From an uncultured Lactobacillus sp. (GTDB lineage Bacteria; Bacillota; Bacilli; Lactobacillales; Lactobacillaceae): a DNA stretch of 64,000 bases. The stretch is from NCBI GenBank assembly GCA_937874185.1, contig CALNAK010000020.1, forward strand, positions 186,001 through 250,000. The letters run 5' to 3'. This document shows, piece by piece, positions 26,276 to 34,890 of this stretch. Under the pieces are notes generated by a model. That model made no database searches and was not told where the DNA came from. It was given only the letters and a program-made list of their open reading frames with translations. The position numbers and the translations under genes were made by a program. The number at the start of each line of letters is the position of its first letter. Within the stretch, counting starts at the first letter, position 1.

Positions 26276-27307
26276 TTGTTGACTAATAAATTAATGCCTA
26301 AAGTAAACGTACCAAATACTGATTATCAAATGAAGATGGTTCCAGGGATGTCGAAATCTGGTTATTTGGATCCAAATGCTAAAAAAGAATTGATTGATAT
26401 GCAGAAGCCAAAAGATCCAAATGAAAAACAACCAACTACAATGGCCGAAGTTCGTAAAACACTTGGCTGGAAAACGGCACATCACGATTGTCAAAATAAA
26501 CTAGAAATTGTTAATACAACAATCAAAGGTGTACCAGTTCGTATGTATGTTCAAGAAACAGCTAAAGACGAAACTTTACCAGTTATTCTATTTATTCACG
26601 GTGGTGGTTTCTTCGGAGGAGACCTTGATAATGTTGAATATCCATGTGAAGCGTTAGCCGACTTTGAAAAATTACGTGTAGTTTCAGTTGATTATAGTTT
26701 GGCACCAGAAAATCCATATCCACAAGATGTCATAGATTGTTATCAAGTTTTGAATTATTTAGGTCAGAATAAGGCCGATATGAAGGTTAGTGACATCACA
26801 GTTATGGGTGATTCCGCAGGTGGTAATTTAACGTATGTTTTGTCATTATTGGATCGCCAAGCAGGTACAAATTACATTGATAAGGCCGTATCACTTTATC
26901 CAGTAACTTATTTGGGAACAGGACGTCCCGAATTGAGACCATTGACACCAATCTGTATCAAAGATGATAATCCTGAAAGTATCAAAGCATACCTTGGAAG
27001 TTTCCAAAGCGATTCAACCGTTCATAATACATATGTAGATAAGAGTGATCCAGAAAGTATGTATCTATCACCACTCAATGCACCAGAAGAATTGTTGAAG
27101 AAGTTACCTAAGACATTATTCATGGTCGGTGAATTCGATCCACTAAGACTTCAAGGCGAAGCTTTCTATAATAAAATGAAATTAGCCGGTGGCGATATTA
27201 CTTATATCAGATATAACGGAATGATTCATGCTTTCATGGACAAAGTAGGAGATTTCCCACAAGCAGATGATGCTATGTTGGAGACTATGAAATTTGTTTT
27301 GGAGTAG
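26276..27307 (+). CDS. Alpha/beta hydrolase, hormone-sensitive-lipase type esterase
   Basis: 343-residue carboxylesterase of the HSL/acetyl-esterase family. The oxyanion-hole motif is HGGGFFGG (from H108), the nucleophile is in GDSAGG (S180), the acidic residue is likely in the GEFDPLR region, and the histidine is in GMIHAF. There is no signal peptide, so it is intracellular. Start: TTG at 26276 lies 7 nt after AAGGAGA; TTG at 26279 and ATG at 26294 are alternatives. It follows the AraC-type regulator on the same strand. Confidence 0.88.
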   Translation: MLTNKLMPKVNVPNTDYQMKMVPGMSKSGYLDPNAKKELIDMQKPKDPNEKQPTTMAEVRKTLGWKTAHHDCQNKLEIVNTTIKGVPVRMYVQETAKDETLPVILFIHGGGFFGGDLDNVEYPCEALADFEKLRVVSVDYSLAPENPYPQDVIDCYQVLNYLGQNKADMKVSDITVMGDSAGGNLTYVLSLLDRQAGTNYIDKAVSLYPVTYLGTGRPELRPLTPICIKDDNPESIKAYLGSFQSDSTVHNTYVDKSDPESMYLSPLNAPEELLKKLPKTLFMVGEFDPLRLQGEAFYNKMKLAGGDITYIRYNGMIHAFMDKVGDFPQADDAMLETMKFVLE

Positions 27308-27350
27308 AAATTAAACGTTTTTGAGTAAAAATAAGCAACCAATTTAAATC

Positions 27351-27415
27351 AAAGGCACTAATTCTTTTACCTCCTAAATTATTATTGGGGATAAATTGAA
27401 TTAGTGTCTTTTGCT
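27351..27415 (+). terminator. Probable terminator after the esterase gene
   Basis: AAAGGCACTAATTC (27351-27364) pairs with GAATTAGTGTCTTT (27398-27411) with one G-U pair, a large loop and a poor T tract. It lies in the 423-bp gap before galE, which also contains repeat copy C and the galE terminator but no credible gene. Confidence 0.6.
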
Positions 27416-27464
27416 GTTTCTATAAAAAATTCAATTCAAAAAAATAAATAGATGTACCAACTAG

Positions 27465-27620
27465 TCTGGAATGAAAAGGCGATGGGTTCAATAGCCAATT
27501 TTGACACTTAGTTGGCGTACTTTGCCAGCTTAGTCAAAGGCCAAGCTTGTAGACAACAGGTTCATCGTTGGCTTCAAGTTGTGCCGGCTATGTTCCAACC
27601 CAATCGCCTTTTCATGGAAG
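27465..27620 (-). repeat. Structured intergenic repeat, copy C
   Basis: Read on the minus strand it aligns to copies A and B (TTGGAAC, GGC, ACTTGAAGCC, CAAGCTTGGCC, CTAAGCTGGC, then GCCAACTAAG). The outer stem ATGAAAAGGCGAT (27471-27483) pairs with ATCGCC-TTTTCAT (27603-27614) and is extended by the GGGTT/AACCC and ATAGCC/GGCTAT pairs. One inner hairpin is TTGACACTTAGTTGGC/GCCAGCTTAGTCAA, the other is GCCAA..TTGGC. The outer-stem sequence is unrelated to those of A and B. Confidence 0.75.
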
Positions 27621-27674
27621 ACGGAAATTATCCACGGCCCTAATATAAAAAGTACTATTTCCAGTTTTCTAATG

Positions 27675-27716
27675 TAAAAAAAAATTCTAAGCAAAGAAGC
27701 TAATCTTTACTTAGAA
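27675..27716 (-). terminator. Intrinsic terminator after galE
   Basis: On the minus strand TTCTAAG-t-AAAG / CTTT-g-CTTAGAA followed by T9. Confidence 0.9.
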
Positions 27717-27730
27717 CCTATTAGAAAATA

Positions 27731-28723
27731 TTATTCCTCTTCATAACCATTTAGATGCTTTGACTTAAAGTTCCAAGCATCAGAAATAACTTTTTGAACA
27801 TCATCATACTTAGGTGACCATTTCAAAATTGTTCTAGCCTTTGTAGAATCAGCAATCAAAGTACTTGGGTCGCCGGCACGACGAGGGCCCATTTTAGCTG
27901 GGATTTCCTTACCAGTAGCTTTACGAGCTGCTTCAAGGATTTCCTTGTTAGAGAAACCAGTTGATGAACCAAGGTTAAAGACATTACTGTCGTTGCCATC
28001 TTTAAGGTATTCCATAGCAAGACGGTGTGCTTCAGCCAAATCTTCAACGTGAACGTAATCACGGACGTTAGTACCATCTTTAGTATCGTAATCGTCACCA
28101 AAGATTGTTAACTCATCACGTTGACCAGCAGCAACTTGTAGAACAACTGGAATCAAGTGAGTTTCAGGATTGTGATCTTCACCAATAGAACCATCTGGTT
28201 TGGCACCACCAACATTGAAGTATCTCAAGGCAACAAATTTGATGCCATAAGCTACGTCACACCAGTGCATGATTTTTTCCATAGCCAATTTACTTTCACC
28301 ATATGGATTAGTTGGAACGGTTGGGTCAGTTTCCTTAATAGGAATTTGTTTGGGCTCACCATAAGTTGCGGCAGTAGAGGAGAAGACGATATGTTTAACT
28401 CCAAAATTGTGCATAACTTGGAGAAGTGATATCATGCCAGAAGTATTATTATCGAAATATTTGAGTGGATCTTTCATAGATTCTGGAACGACAGAAAAGG
28501 CTGCAAAGTGGATAACATCAGTGATATCTTCATTTTGGAATAATTTGATCAAAAATTCTTTATCACGAACGTCCCCTTGATAAAATTTAGCCTTTGAATT
28601 GACTGCTTGTGCATGACCAGTTGAAAGGTTATCTGCTACAATTACGTCGTATCCCATCTCACAAAGATGATCAACTGTGTGTGAACCGATATATCCGGCA
28701 CCACCTAAAACAAGAATGCTCAT
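27731..28723 (-). CDS. galE: UDP-glucose 4-epimerase
   Basis: Interconverts UDP-galactose and UDP-glucose for the Leloir pathway and for cell-wall sugars. Extended short-chain dehydrogenase of 330 residues: NAD-binding GGAGYIGSH (about 7-15), catalytic YGESK (YxxxK), and the family segment RYFNVGGAKPDGSIGEDH. Start at 28723 chosen from the GGAGG 8 nt upstream; an in-frame ATG lies further upstream at 28810. No galK or galT is adjacent, so it may mainly serve polysaccharide synthesis or complement the distant beta-galactosidase. Confidence 0.96.
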   Translation of the reverse strand: MSILVLGGAGYIGSHTVDHLCEMGYDVIVADNLSTGHAQAVNSKAKFYQGDVRDKEFLIKLFQNEDITDVIHFAAFSVVPESMKDPLKYFDNNTSGMISLLQVMHNFGVKHIVFSSTAATYGEPKQIPIKETDPTVPTNPYGESKLAMEKIMHWCDVAYGIKFVALRYFNVGGAKPDGSIGEDHNPETHLIPVVLQVAAGQRDELTIFGDDYDTKDGTNVRDYVHVEDLAEAHRLAMEYLKDGNDSNVFNLGSSTGFSNKEILEAARKATGKEIPAKMGPRRAGDPSTLIADSTKARTILKWSPKYDDVQKVISDAWNFKSKHLNGYEEE

Positions 28724-28753
28724 AAAATTACCTCCAGATTCATTTATAATTCT

Positions 28754-28759
28754 ATTATA
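28754..28759 (-). promoter_or_regulatory. -10 box of galE
   Basis: Minus-strand TATAAT 31 bp upstream of the galE start; no convincing -35 was seen. Confidence 0.5.
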
Positions 28760-28819
28760 GCTTACTTTTGAAATTTTAAATGCGGTTAAATATATTGACA
28801 TTATGGACAAATTTAAAAC

Positions 28820-28848
28820 TTAACTTTTTTCCATATATGTTTTAATAT
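28820..28848 (+). promoter_or_regulatory. Probable sortase promoter
   Basis: TTAACT (28820-28825), 17 bp, TAATAT (28843-28848). A perfect TTGACA at 28795 lacks a -10 at proper distance. Confidence 0.45.
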
Positions 28849-28878
28849 TATGTTATATCGCAAATTTATTGAAACGGA

Positions 28879-29547
28879 ATGAAAAAAATGAAGAAATTCT
28901 TTTCAATTTTTGGAACTGTCTTGTTGCTTTTGGTTGCGTTGGCATTGATTTTTAACCAACCAATCAAAGAATATGCAGTTAAACGTATTTCTCAGCAAAA
29001 TTTGACTACATTAACAGCTAAGAAGGCTAATGAAAATTCAAAAAAGGCTGGGGAATTTGATTTTAATAAGGTAAAACCAATTTCTGCTGGCCAAGTGGCG
29101 AAAGCATCCGTTAACAATGATGCGGCTGTTATTGGTAAAATGGCTGTTCCTTCAGTTGATCTTCGTCTACCTATTGTAGTTGGTTTAAGTGATAATTCAC
29201 TTTCAACTGGTGGTGGAACCATGAAGGAAAACGAGAAAATGGGTAAATCCAATTATGCTTTGGCAGGTCATTATATGACTAATAAAGGTGCTTTATTCTC
29301 ACCATTGGAAAATGCTCAAATCGGTGATTTAGCTTATATTACCGATATGAAACGAGTTTATACGTACAAGATTTATTATAAGAAAATTGTGCCACCAACA
29401 GCTGTCTATCTATTGGATGATGTTAAAGGTCAAAGTATTTTGACATTGATTACATGTGCTGATGGCGGTACCAACCGTTGGGCTCTGCAAGGTTCACTTG
29501 TTAGCAGTCAAAAGGCTAATAAAGGTACTTTAGCAGTATTTTCTTAA
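28879..29547 (+). CDS. srtA: Class A sortase
   Basis: Membrane-anchored transpeptidase that attaches LPxTG-type proteins to the cell wall. 222 residues with an N-terminal membrane anchor (about 6-24). Catalytic residues are visible: His131 in LAGHYM, Cys193 in TLITC, Arg200 in TNRW. The TLxTC motif and N-terminal anchor indicate class A. The start at 28879 and an in-frame ATG at 28888 are equally plausible; the SD (CGGA) is poor. No LPxTG substrate is encoded in the window. Confidence 0.94.
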   Translation: MKKMKKFFSIFGTVLLLLVALALIFNQPIKEYAVKRISQQNLTTLTAKKANENSKKAGEFDFNKVKPISAGQVAKASVNNDAAVIGKMAVPSVDLRLPIVVGLSDNSLSTGGGTMKENEKMGKSNYALAGHYMTNKGALFSPLENAQIGDLAYITDMKRVYTYKIYYKKIVPPTAVYLLDDVKGQSILTLITCADGGTNRWALQGSLVSSQKANKGTLAVFS

Positions 29548-29556
29548 TGATTCCTT

Positions 29557-29620
29557 AAAAGCTGTTCGAAATATTAATTGCAGAATAAATATGCAAAATG
29601 ATATTTCAAGGCTTTTTTTT
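29557..29620 (+). terminator. Intrinsic terminator after sortase
   Basis: AAAAGC..GAAATAT (29557-29574) pairs with ATATTTC-aag-GCTTTT (29601-29616), then a T run. Confidence 0.75.
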
Positions 29621-29663
29621 TATGTTCATTAATTGATATAATTAACTGATAGTAGGTGATGGT

Positions 29664-31973
29664 TTGACATTAATAAATTGGGAAAAGCGTAAAAATCCCA
29701 CAAAACAAGAGATAGATAAATTTGCTGAAGAAAAACATCTCAATCAAGTAGTTGCAGAACTGCTTTTGGAAAGAGATATTACAGAAACTCCAGATATAGA
29801 ATCATTTTTAAATTCTAATATTGACGAGTTGCAAGATCCATTTGGTTTACACGATATGGATAAGGCATTGGAAATAATTGATGACGTTGTACAATCCGAG
29901 GGTAAAATTGCTATTTATGGTGATTATGATGCTGATGGTGTCACAAGTACATCCATTATGAAATTGACTTTGGAAAAATTAGGTGCAAAACCCATCTTTT
30001 ATATTCCAGATCGTTTTAAAGATGGTTATGGTCCCAATATGGCTCGCTATAAATTTTTAGCTGACCAAGGAATTGATTTGTTAATAACTGTTGATAATGG
30101 TGTCAGTGGTAAAGATGAAATCAAATATATGAAGGATCGTGGTATCAAAGTTGTTGTAACTGATCACCATGATTTACCAGCGGAGTTGCCAGAAGCTGAT
30201 GCCATTGTGCATCCAAGTATTCCCGGTTCAGAATATATTTGTCCTTATTTGTCAGGTGCTGGTGTAGCATTCAAGATTGCGGATGCTTTATTAGGCGATG
30301 ATGCGCTGCAATTGATTGATTTAGCTGCCATTGGTACTGTCGCCGATTCTGTTGCCTTAAAGGGTGAGAATCGTGTCATTGTAACGGAAGGCTTGAAACA
30401 GATGCAGGGAGAACATCACGTTGGTTTGAGTGCATTACTTAAAAAGTGTGATATTAATCCTAATCAAGTTACTGAAGAAGATATTGGTTTCAAAATTGCA
30501 CCAAGAATCAACGCTTTAGGACGATTGGAAAATGCTTCCTCTGGCGTGGAGTTATTGACAACAGGTGATGCTTCATTTGCCAAGGAAATTGTCGATGAAA
30601 CAGAAGATATTAATTCCCGTCGTCAGGAATTGGTCAATAACGCCTTTAAAGATGCTCAGAGCCAAATTAGTGCGCAAAAAGATAATGGTGTGTTAGTTTT
30701 AAAGGGTAATAATTGGCATCAAGGTGTTTTAGGAATTGTCGCTAGTCGGGCGATGGATCAAGAGAATAAGCCAGTTTTAGCAACTCAATTTGATGAAAAT
30801 AGTGGTGTAATGAAGGGTTCTGGTCGTAGTCCAGAAGGTTTCAATCTATTTACAGCGCTTAATCAATATAATGACTTATTTACGGCTTTTGGTGGTCATG
30901 CTCAAGCCTGTGGCTTTTCAATTGAAGAAGCTCAGTTGGATAAATTAACTGAACTTTTACAAGCTGAACCAGCAAAACAAGATTTTGACCCTAGTAAACC
31001 AGTTGTGAAAAAATATGATTTGAACTTGAAGATTAGTGATTTGAGTTTTGATTTAATTAAGAGAATTCGTCAATTGGCACCGTTTGGAATGGGTAATCCC
31101 AAGCCAGTTATTAAATTGTCCAATGTATCTTTGGAACAGTCTAAAGCAATTGGTAAAGATTCCTCACATCTTCGTACGATGGTGACTGATAAAACTAATC
31201 AGATGAATGCCATTGGCTTTGGGATGTACGCTCAGTCACAAGCAATGGATACTGATATCTGTGATGTGTATGGAGAATTAGGAGTTAACGTCTGGCGTGG
31301 TAAGAAAAATCTACAATTAATGTTGGATGATTTTCAAGTTTCTCCAGAAGCTAAGAAAATTGAAAGTTTGAAATCTGTATATTTGGATTATCGGAATAAA
31401 CGTATTTCTAGTGAAGCGATTGCTCATTTCGATAACGTAGTTTTCTTTAATGAAACATATTACGAAGCAGCAAAGCGTGAAAATCCTAATGCTAAATTGA
31501 TTCGATATAATGAAAATTGTGATGGTCAGAACGTTTTACTCTATGATCGACCACATAATTTGAAATTATTTGAAGATTTTATTAAAAATAATAAAACTCA
31601 ACATACAGCACTATTTTTCCATACAGATTTAGTTGCTAGATACTTAAAACCCGATATGATAAAGATGAAAACGCTTTTGAAATATTTCTATTCTCACGAT
31701 AATATCAAAGAAGATGGTATGGATTTAGTTGCCGAGTACCTACATTTTGAAAAAGCTGACATTGATTTTTATTTAAAAGTGTTTTTTGAGTTAAATTTTG
31801 TTAAAATAGTAAATGGCTTTGTTGAAAAAGCTAATGCTTCACAACAGCGCGAATTGATTGAATCTCCGACTTACATGAAGAGATTACAACGCAATGATGT
31901 TGAAAAAATATTAATTGAATCCGACTTTGACGATCTCTTATCTTGGATAAGTGATTACGATTGCCACTGTTAG
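29664..31973 (+). CDS. recJ: Single-stranded-DNA exonuclease RecJ
   Basis: 5'-3' ssDNA exonuclease of repair and recombination. The DHH phosphoesterase core shows DYDADGVTS (about 91-99) and TDHHDLP (about 169), then DHHA1 with GGHAQACGFS and an OB-fold. The 769 residues include a roughly 200-residue C-terminal extension seen in Lactobacillales RecJ. Start is TTG at 29664 after TAGGTGAT. apt starts 22 bases after the stop, the usual recJ-apt pair. Confidence 0.95.
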   Translation: MTLINWEKRKNPTKQEIDKFAEEKHLNQVVAELLLERDITETPDIESFLNSNIDELQDPFGLHDMDKALEIIDDVVQSEGKIAIYGDYDADGVTSTSIMKLTLEKLGAKPIFYIPDRFKDGYGPNMARYKFLADQGIDLLITVDNGVSGKDEIKYMKDRGIKVVVTDHHDLPAELPEADAIVHPSIPGSEYICPYLSGAGVAFKIADALLGDDALQLIDLAAIGTVADSVALKGENRVIVTEGLKQMQGEHHVGLSALLKKCDINPNQVTEEDIGFKIAPRINALGRLENASSGVELLTTGDASFAKEIVDETEDINSRRQELVNNAFKDAQSQISAQKDNGVLVLKGNNWHQGVLGIVASRAMDQENKPVLATQFDENSGVMKGSGRSPEGFNLFTALNQYNDLFTAFGGHAQACGFSIEEAQLDKLTELLQAEPAKQDFDPSKPVVKKYDLNLKISDLSFDLIKRIRQLAPFGMGNPKPVIKLSNVSLEQSKAIGKDSSHLRTMVTDKTNQMNAIGFGMYAQSQAMDTDICDVYGELGVNVWRGKKNLQLMLDDFQVSPEAKKIESLKSVYLDYRNKRISSEAIAHFDNVVFFNETYYEAAKRENPNAKLIRYNENCDGQNVLLYDRPHNLKLFEDFIKNNKTQHTALFFHTDLVARYLKPDMIKMKTLLKYFYSHDNIKEDGMDLVAEYLHFEKADIDFYLKVFFELNFVKIVNGFVEKANASQQRELIESPTYMKRLQRNDVEKILIESDFDDLLSWISDYDCHC

Positions 31974-31995
31974 ATTGAATGGGGAATTTATAAAA

Positions 31996-32514
31996 ATGGA
32001 TATTGATTTTAAGAAATATGTTGCTAATGTTCAAGATTTTCCAGAACCTGGTGTACTATTTCGAGATATTTCACCATTAATGGCTGATGGCAAGGCATAT
32101 GCTGCAGCAACCGATAAGATTGTTGAGTATGCTAAAAGTCGTGGTGCAGAAATGATTGCAGGACCAGAAGCACGTGGTTTCATCGTGGGATGTCCAGTAG
32201 CTTACAATATGGGTATTGGCTTCGCGCCTGCTCGTAAGAAGGGTAAGTTACCTAGAAAGACTGTCTCAGTTACTTATGATCTTGAATATGGTCAAGGTTC
32301 ACTGTACATGCAAGAAGACGCAGTTAAACCTGGTCAAAAAGTTCTAGTCGTAGATGACTTGATGGCAACTGGTGGCACATTGGCCGCAACAATTAAGTTA
32401 ATTGAAAAATTAGGTGGTATCGTTGTAGGAACTGCTTTCTTGATTGAATTAACTGATTTGCACGGACGTGATAAGATTAAAGGGTACGATATGTTTACTC
32501 TTATGCAATATTAA
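31996..32514 (+). CDS. apt: Adenine phosphoribosyltransferase
   Basis: Salvages adenine to AMP using PRPP. 172 residues, normal length. The PRPP-binding motif VLVVDDLMATGGTLAA (about 115-130) and the purine-site GPEARGFIVG segment are present. The ATG at 31996 has GGGGAA upstream; upstream in-frame Met codons overlap recJ and are not preferred. Confidence 0.96.
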   Translation: MDIDFKKYVANVQDFPEPGVLFRDISPLMADGKAYAAATDKIVEYAKSRGAEMIAGPEARGFIVGCPVAYNMGIGFAPARKKGKLPRKTVSVTYDLEYGQGSLYMQEDAVKPGQKVLVVDDLMATGGTLAATIKLIEKLGGIVVGTAFLIELTDLHGRDKIKGYDMFTLMQY

Positions 32515-32521
32515 TTTAACT

Positions 32522-32545
32522 AGATCTGACACTGTCAGGTCTTTT
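32522..32545 (+). terminator. Intrinsic terminator after apt
   Basis: AGATCTGAC-ACT-GTCAGGTCT then TTTC: a 9-bp stem with one wobble, 4 bases before the tRNA gene. Confidence 0.8.
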
Positions 32546-32549
32546 CTAT

Positions 32550-32639
32550 GGAGAGTTGGCAGAGTGGTAATGCACCGGACTCGAAATCCGGCGAACCTAT
32601 TTTATGATAGGCGCGCAGGTTCAAATCCTGTACTCTCCT
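32550..32639 (+). tRNA. tRNA-Ser (anticodon CGA)
   Basis: Acceptor stem GGAGAGT (32550-32556) pairs with ACTCTCC (32632-32638). The anticodon arm is CCGGA-CTCGAAA-TCCGG with anticodon CGA, reading UCG. The long variable arm (ACCTAT..ATAGG) marks a class II serine tRNA, and the T arm contains GGTTCAAATCC. The CCA end is not encoded. It is an isolated tRNA gene between two terminators. Confidence 0.95.
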
Positions 32640-32652
32640 TAAAAAACGAACT

Positions 32653-32702
32653 AAAAAAGCAGACAAAAACTTGTTAAATCAATGTTTTGTCTGCTTTTTT
32701 CT
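32653..32702. terminator. Intrinsic terminator after tRNA-Ser
   Basis: AAAAAAGCAGACAAAA (32653-32668) pairs with TTTTGTCTGCTTTTTT (32685-32700); strong stem with A and T flanks. Confidence 0.93.
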
Positions 32703-32724
32703 TTAATGGAGGGGTATATAAAAT

Positions 32725-33600
32725 ATGTCTGATGAAACTGGTTTATTAATAAAAAGATACTTGAGAGCCGCAAATAATTTGTATAACTTAATACCAATCA
32801 AGCAAATATACCGAATTATTGTATTGCAAAATCCAAAATTGAATTTAACATTTGAGGATTTTGAGAAGTTTATAGATTCAATTGATTTAGAAAAAGAATT
32901 CTTCTTTTTTGATACTTTTGATGGTTGGTATTCCGGAGATAATTGGGATTCACCAAAATATTTGATACATGATTATCTTGATGATGATGATGAATTATTG
33001 TACTCACTTCTTAACACGCAAGAGGGTAATCTTTATTACATACCTAAGAAAAATGGTTTTTTGAAACATGAAGATGAATATTATCATGAGGACAATCGAA
33101 CTGCCAAAAAAATCAGTGATTATTTGAAAAAAGAATTCCAAATGACAAATGATATTGTTGAGGAAGTACTTCTTGAAATTACTGGTATCATTAATGCCAA
33201 AAACGATATAGATGAAGAAGTATCTGAAGAAATTATGGAAGATTTGGAAAGAGTTCGTGTTCCATTTAAAGTTGTATTTACAGATGACAAGCAAAAAAGT
33301 GAATTAAATCAACTTATTTTGGAATTAGAATCCAGTTTGCGAATTCCTTTGTTTAGAGGTTACTCGGAAGATGAATTCCAATATGGTTTTAATTATGATA
33401 TTGAAATTAAATTTAATAACAATAAGGCAATTCTGCCAGCTAAATTAAAGTCAAAATTGTTCACTAACGAAGTTGATTGTGATGAGTTTATTAAATTAGC
33501 TTATTGTAATATCACGTGGTCAGATGATCCGATTCAAAATGCGGATTATGCAAAAAAAGTGAAACAGGCTGTCAGTGAATTTAAAGGTTTGAATATATAA
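32725..33600 (+). CDS. Uncharacterised acidic protein
   Basis: 291 residues, function not recognised. No signal peptide or membrane segment. Helical, strongly acidic, with an aromatic/acidic stretch FFFFDTFDGWYSGDNW (about 57-72) and a LIHDYLDDDDELL segment. The C-terminal third looks mixed alpha/beta. Good SD (GGAGGGG) before the ATG. First of a run of orphan-like genes after tRNA-Ser. The acetyltransferase follows after 23 bases, so the two are likely co-transcribed. Confidence 0.75.
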   Translation: MSDETGLLIKRYLRAANNLYNLIPIKQIYRIIVLQNPKLNLTFEDFEKFIDSIDLEKEFFFFDTFDGWYSGDNWDSPKYLIHDYLDDDDELLYSLLNTQEGNLYYIPKKNGFLKHEDEYYHEDNRTAKKISDYLKKEFQMTNDIVEEVLLEITGIINAKNDIDEEVSEEIMEDLERVRVPFKVVFTDDKQKSELNQLILELESSLRIPLFRGYSEDEFQYGFNYDIEIKFNNNKAILPAKLKSKLFTNEVDCDEFIKLAYCNITWSDDPIQNADYAKKVKQAVSEFKGLNI

Positions 33601-33623
33601 TTTTGATATTAGAGGAAATATCG

Positions 33624-34109
33624 ATGGTACAAAAGTTTAGAATTGAAAAAGCAACTAGAGAGTCTGATTTTGAGGCAATTAGAAACGTATACTATCGGAC
33701 CTGGATTACTTCATATAAGGGGATAGTTTCACAGAAATTTTTAGATAGTATAAAAAAAGAAGTACTTTGGCACCCAGAAAAAAGGTGGCAAAGTACTTTT
33801 GTAGCAATGTCTGACAATAATGAAATTATTGGCGTTTGTAGTTATGGACCAGCTAGGAAGAAAAGCTATAAAGGATTTGGTGAGGTATATTCAATCTATG
33901 TTCTTCCTGAGTGGCAACGTACAGGAGTTGGTAAAGCACTTTTTTTAGCTGCCTTAGAAATCTTAGAGGCAAATTATAAAAAACTATATCTATTGGTTTT
34001 GAAAAATAACTTATCGGCACAGAAATTTTATCAGTCGTTTGGTTTTGAAAAAACAACCGATATTTATCATGATGGAATTTTTGAAGAAATAACCTTTGTA
34101 AAGTGGTGA
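33624..34109 (+). CDS. GNAT family N-acetyltransferase
   Basis: 161-residue acetyl-CoA-dependent transferase. Motif A is visible as VYSIYVLPEWQRTGVGKALF (about 89-108), with the Q/RxxGxG/A acetyl-CoA loop QRTGVG, and motif B includes the NNLSAQKFYQSFGF segment typical of small GNAT enzymes. The ATG at 33624 has AGAGGAAA upstream; an in-frame TTG at 33603 lacks one. The substrate is unknown. Its stop lies one base from the stop of the convergent gene at 34111. Confidence 0.9.
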   Translation: MVQKFRIEKATRESDFEAIRNVYYRTWITSYKGIVSQKFLDSIKKEVLWHPEKRWQSTFVAMSDNNEIIGVCSYGPARKKSYKGFGEVYSIYVLPEWQRTGVGKALFLAALEILEANYKKLYLLVLKNNLSAQKFYQSFGFEKTTDIYHDGIFEEITFVKW

Positions 34110-34110
34110 G

Positions 34111-34641
34111 TTATTCATCCTTCCATGCAATCTCTTTACTGTTTAGAAATTCTGTTCGACCAAGAAAACTGGAATCACAAAAGATAGTTGCTGGTAGGCC
34201 ATCAATATATTTACTTTCAGGAACTGCTCGGAATTTTTCAATGTGTATAAGTGCGAGCTGTTCAGATTTTTTAATTATATCTTGGCGTTTACTATCGGAA
34301 AGCTGTTTGAAATCACTAGTAACGTATATTTCGAGATTGTTATTTTTTAGATAGTTGATTTTTTTGATGTATGTGGTCCAGTAATGGTTAATATTTTGTT
34401 TAGATGATGGTTTTACATTATTGATTTTTTCAGTTGTCAGATAATCTTTCTTATATAAGTCTTTACTAATTAGATGATTGATTTTCTTAACACGTTTAGA
34501 AATATCTTTGGCATGTTTCATGTTATTAGACGTCATCTGTTCGGTTATAAAATTGGCTTTAATGTCAATTGGCTTCATCAGAATATCTCCAATGATAATA
34601 ATTGATGATGTAATGGTTAAAAGTAGTAATTTCTTTCTCAT
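34111..34641 (-). CDS. Uncharacterised exported or membrane-anchored protein
   Basis: 176 residues. A Lys/Arg start plus hydrophobic segment (about 5-22) indicates a signal peptide or N-terminal anchor without a lipobox. The rest is Lys-rich and helical, then mixed. Two cysteines or motifs of known families are not apparent. Reading frame and composition look genuine, but the function is unknown. It converges on the acetyltransferase with no space for a terminator between them. Confidence 0.7.
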   Translation of the reverse strand: MRKKLLLLTITSSIIIIGDILMKPIDIKANFITEQMTSNNMKHAKDISKRVKKINHLISKDLYKKDYLTTEKINNVKPSSKQNINHYWTTYIKKINYLKNNNLEIYVTSDFKQLSDSKRQDIIKKSEQLALIHIEKFRAVPESKYIDGLPATIFCDSSFLGRTEFLNSKEIAWKDE

Positions 34642-34787
34642 TAAATGAAGTACCCCTCAATATTTTGTCTAATTATAAGGGGATAGTGAAACAAATTTCC
34701 ACTCTAATTTGATATATTCAGATACAGATATAATGTTGATGTATCAATGTAAAATAATTCAAAATATTTTATAAAAGTATAATAAAT

Positions 34788-34834
34788 AGGATTTGCCTAA
34801 CAATTTAAAAAATCGTTAGGCAAATCCTATTTTT
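34788..34834. terminator. Strong hairpin in the 34642-35090 gap
   Basis: AGGATTTGCCTAAC (34788-34801) pairs perfectly with GTTAGGCAAATCCT (34815-34828), followed by ATTTTTC. No gene on the plus strand precedes it; on the minus strand it could back up the terminator of the channel gene. The rest of this 449-bp gap is noncoding and AT-rich, with TATAAT at 34729-34734 that might start a short RNA ending here. Confidence 0.8.
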
Positions 34835-34851
34835 CTTTTCTTAATTTTGAT

Positions 34852-34886
34852 AAAAGAAAAAGTCACTACCGTTAGGCAATGACTTT
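34852..34886 (-). terminator. Terminator of the potassium channel gene
   Basis: Minus strand: AAAAGTCA (34879-34886) pairs with TGACTTTT (34858-34865), then T and TCTTTT. The loop contains a second copy of GTTAGGCAA seen in the neighbouring hairpin. Confidence 0.75.
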
Positions 34887-34890
34887 TACA

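Noticed and set aside
28795..28800. Perfect TTGACA as the -35 of the sortase gene
   Set aside because: No acceptable -10 at 16-18 bp; a second pair at 28820/28843 fits better.
32550..32639. tRNA-Ser as an active integration site
   Set aside because: No duplicated tRNA 3' end, integrase or excisionase found within the window downstream.
34103..34354. 83-codon plus-strand frame downstream of the acetyltransferase
   Set aside because: It lies antisense to the exported-protein gene, which has a better start, signal-like N-terminus and codon pattern.
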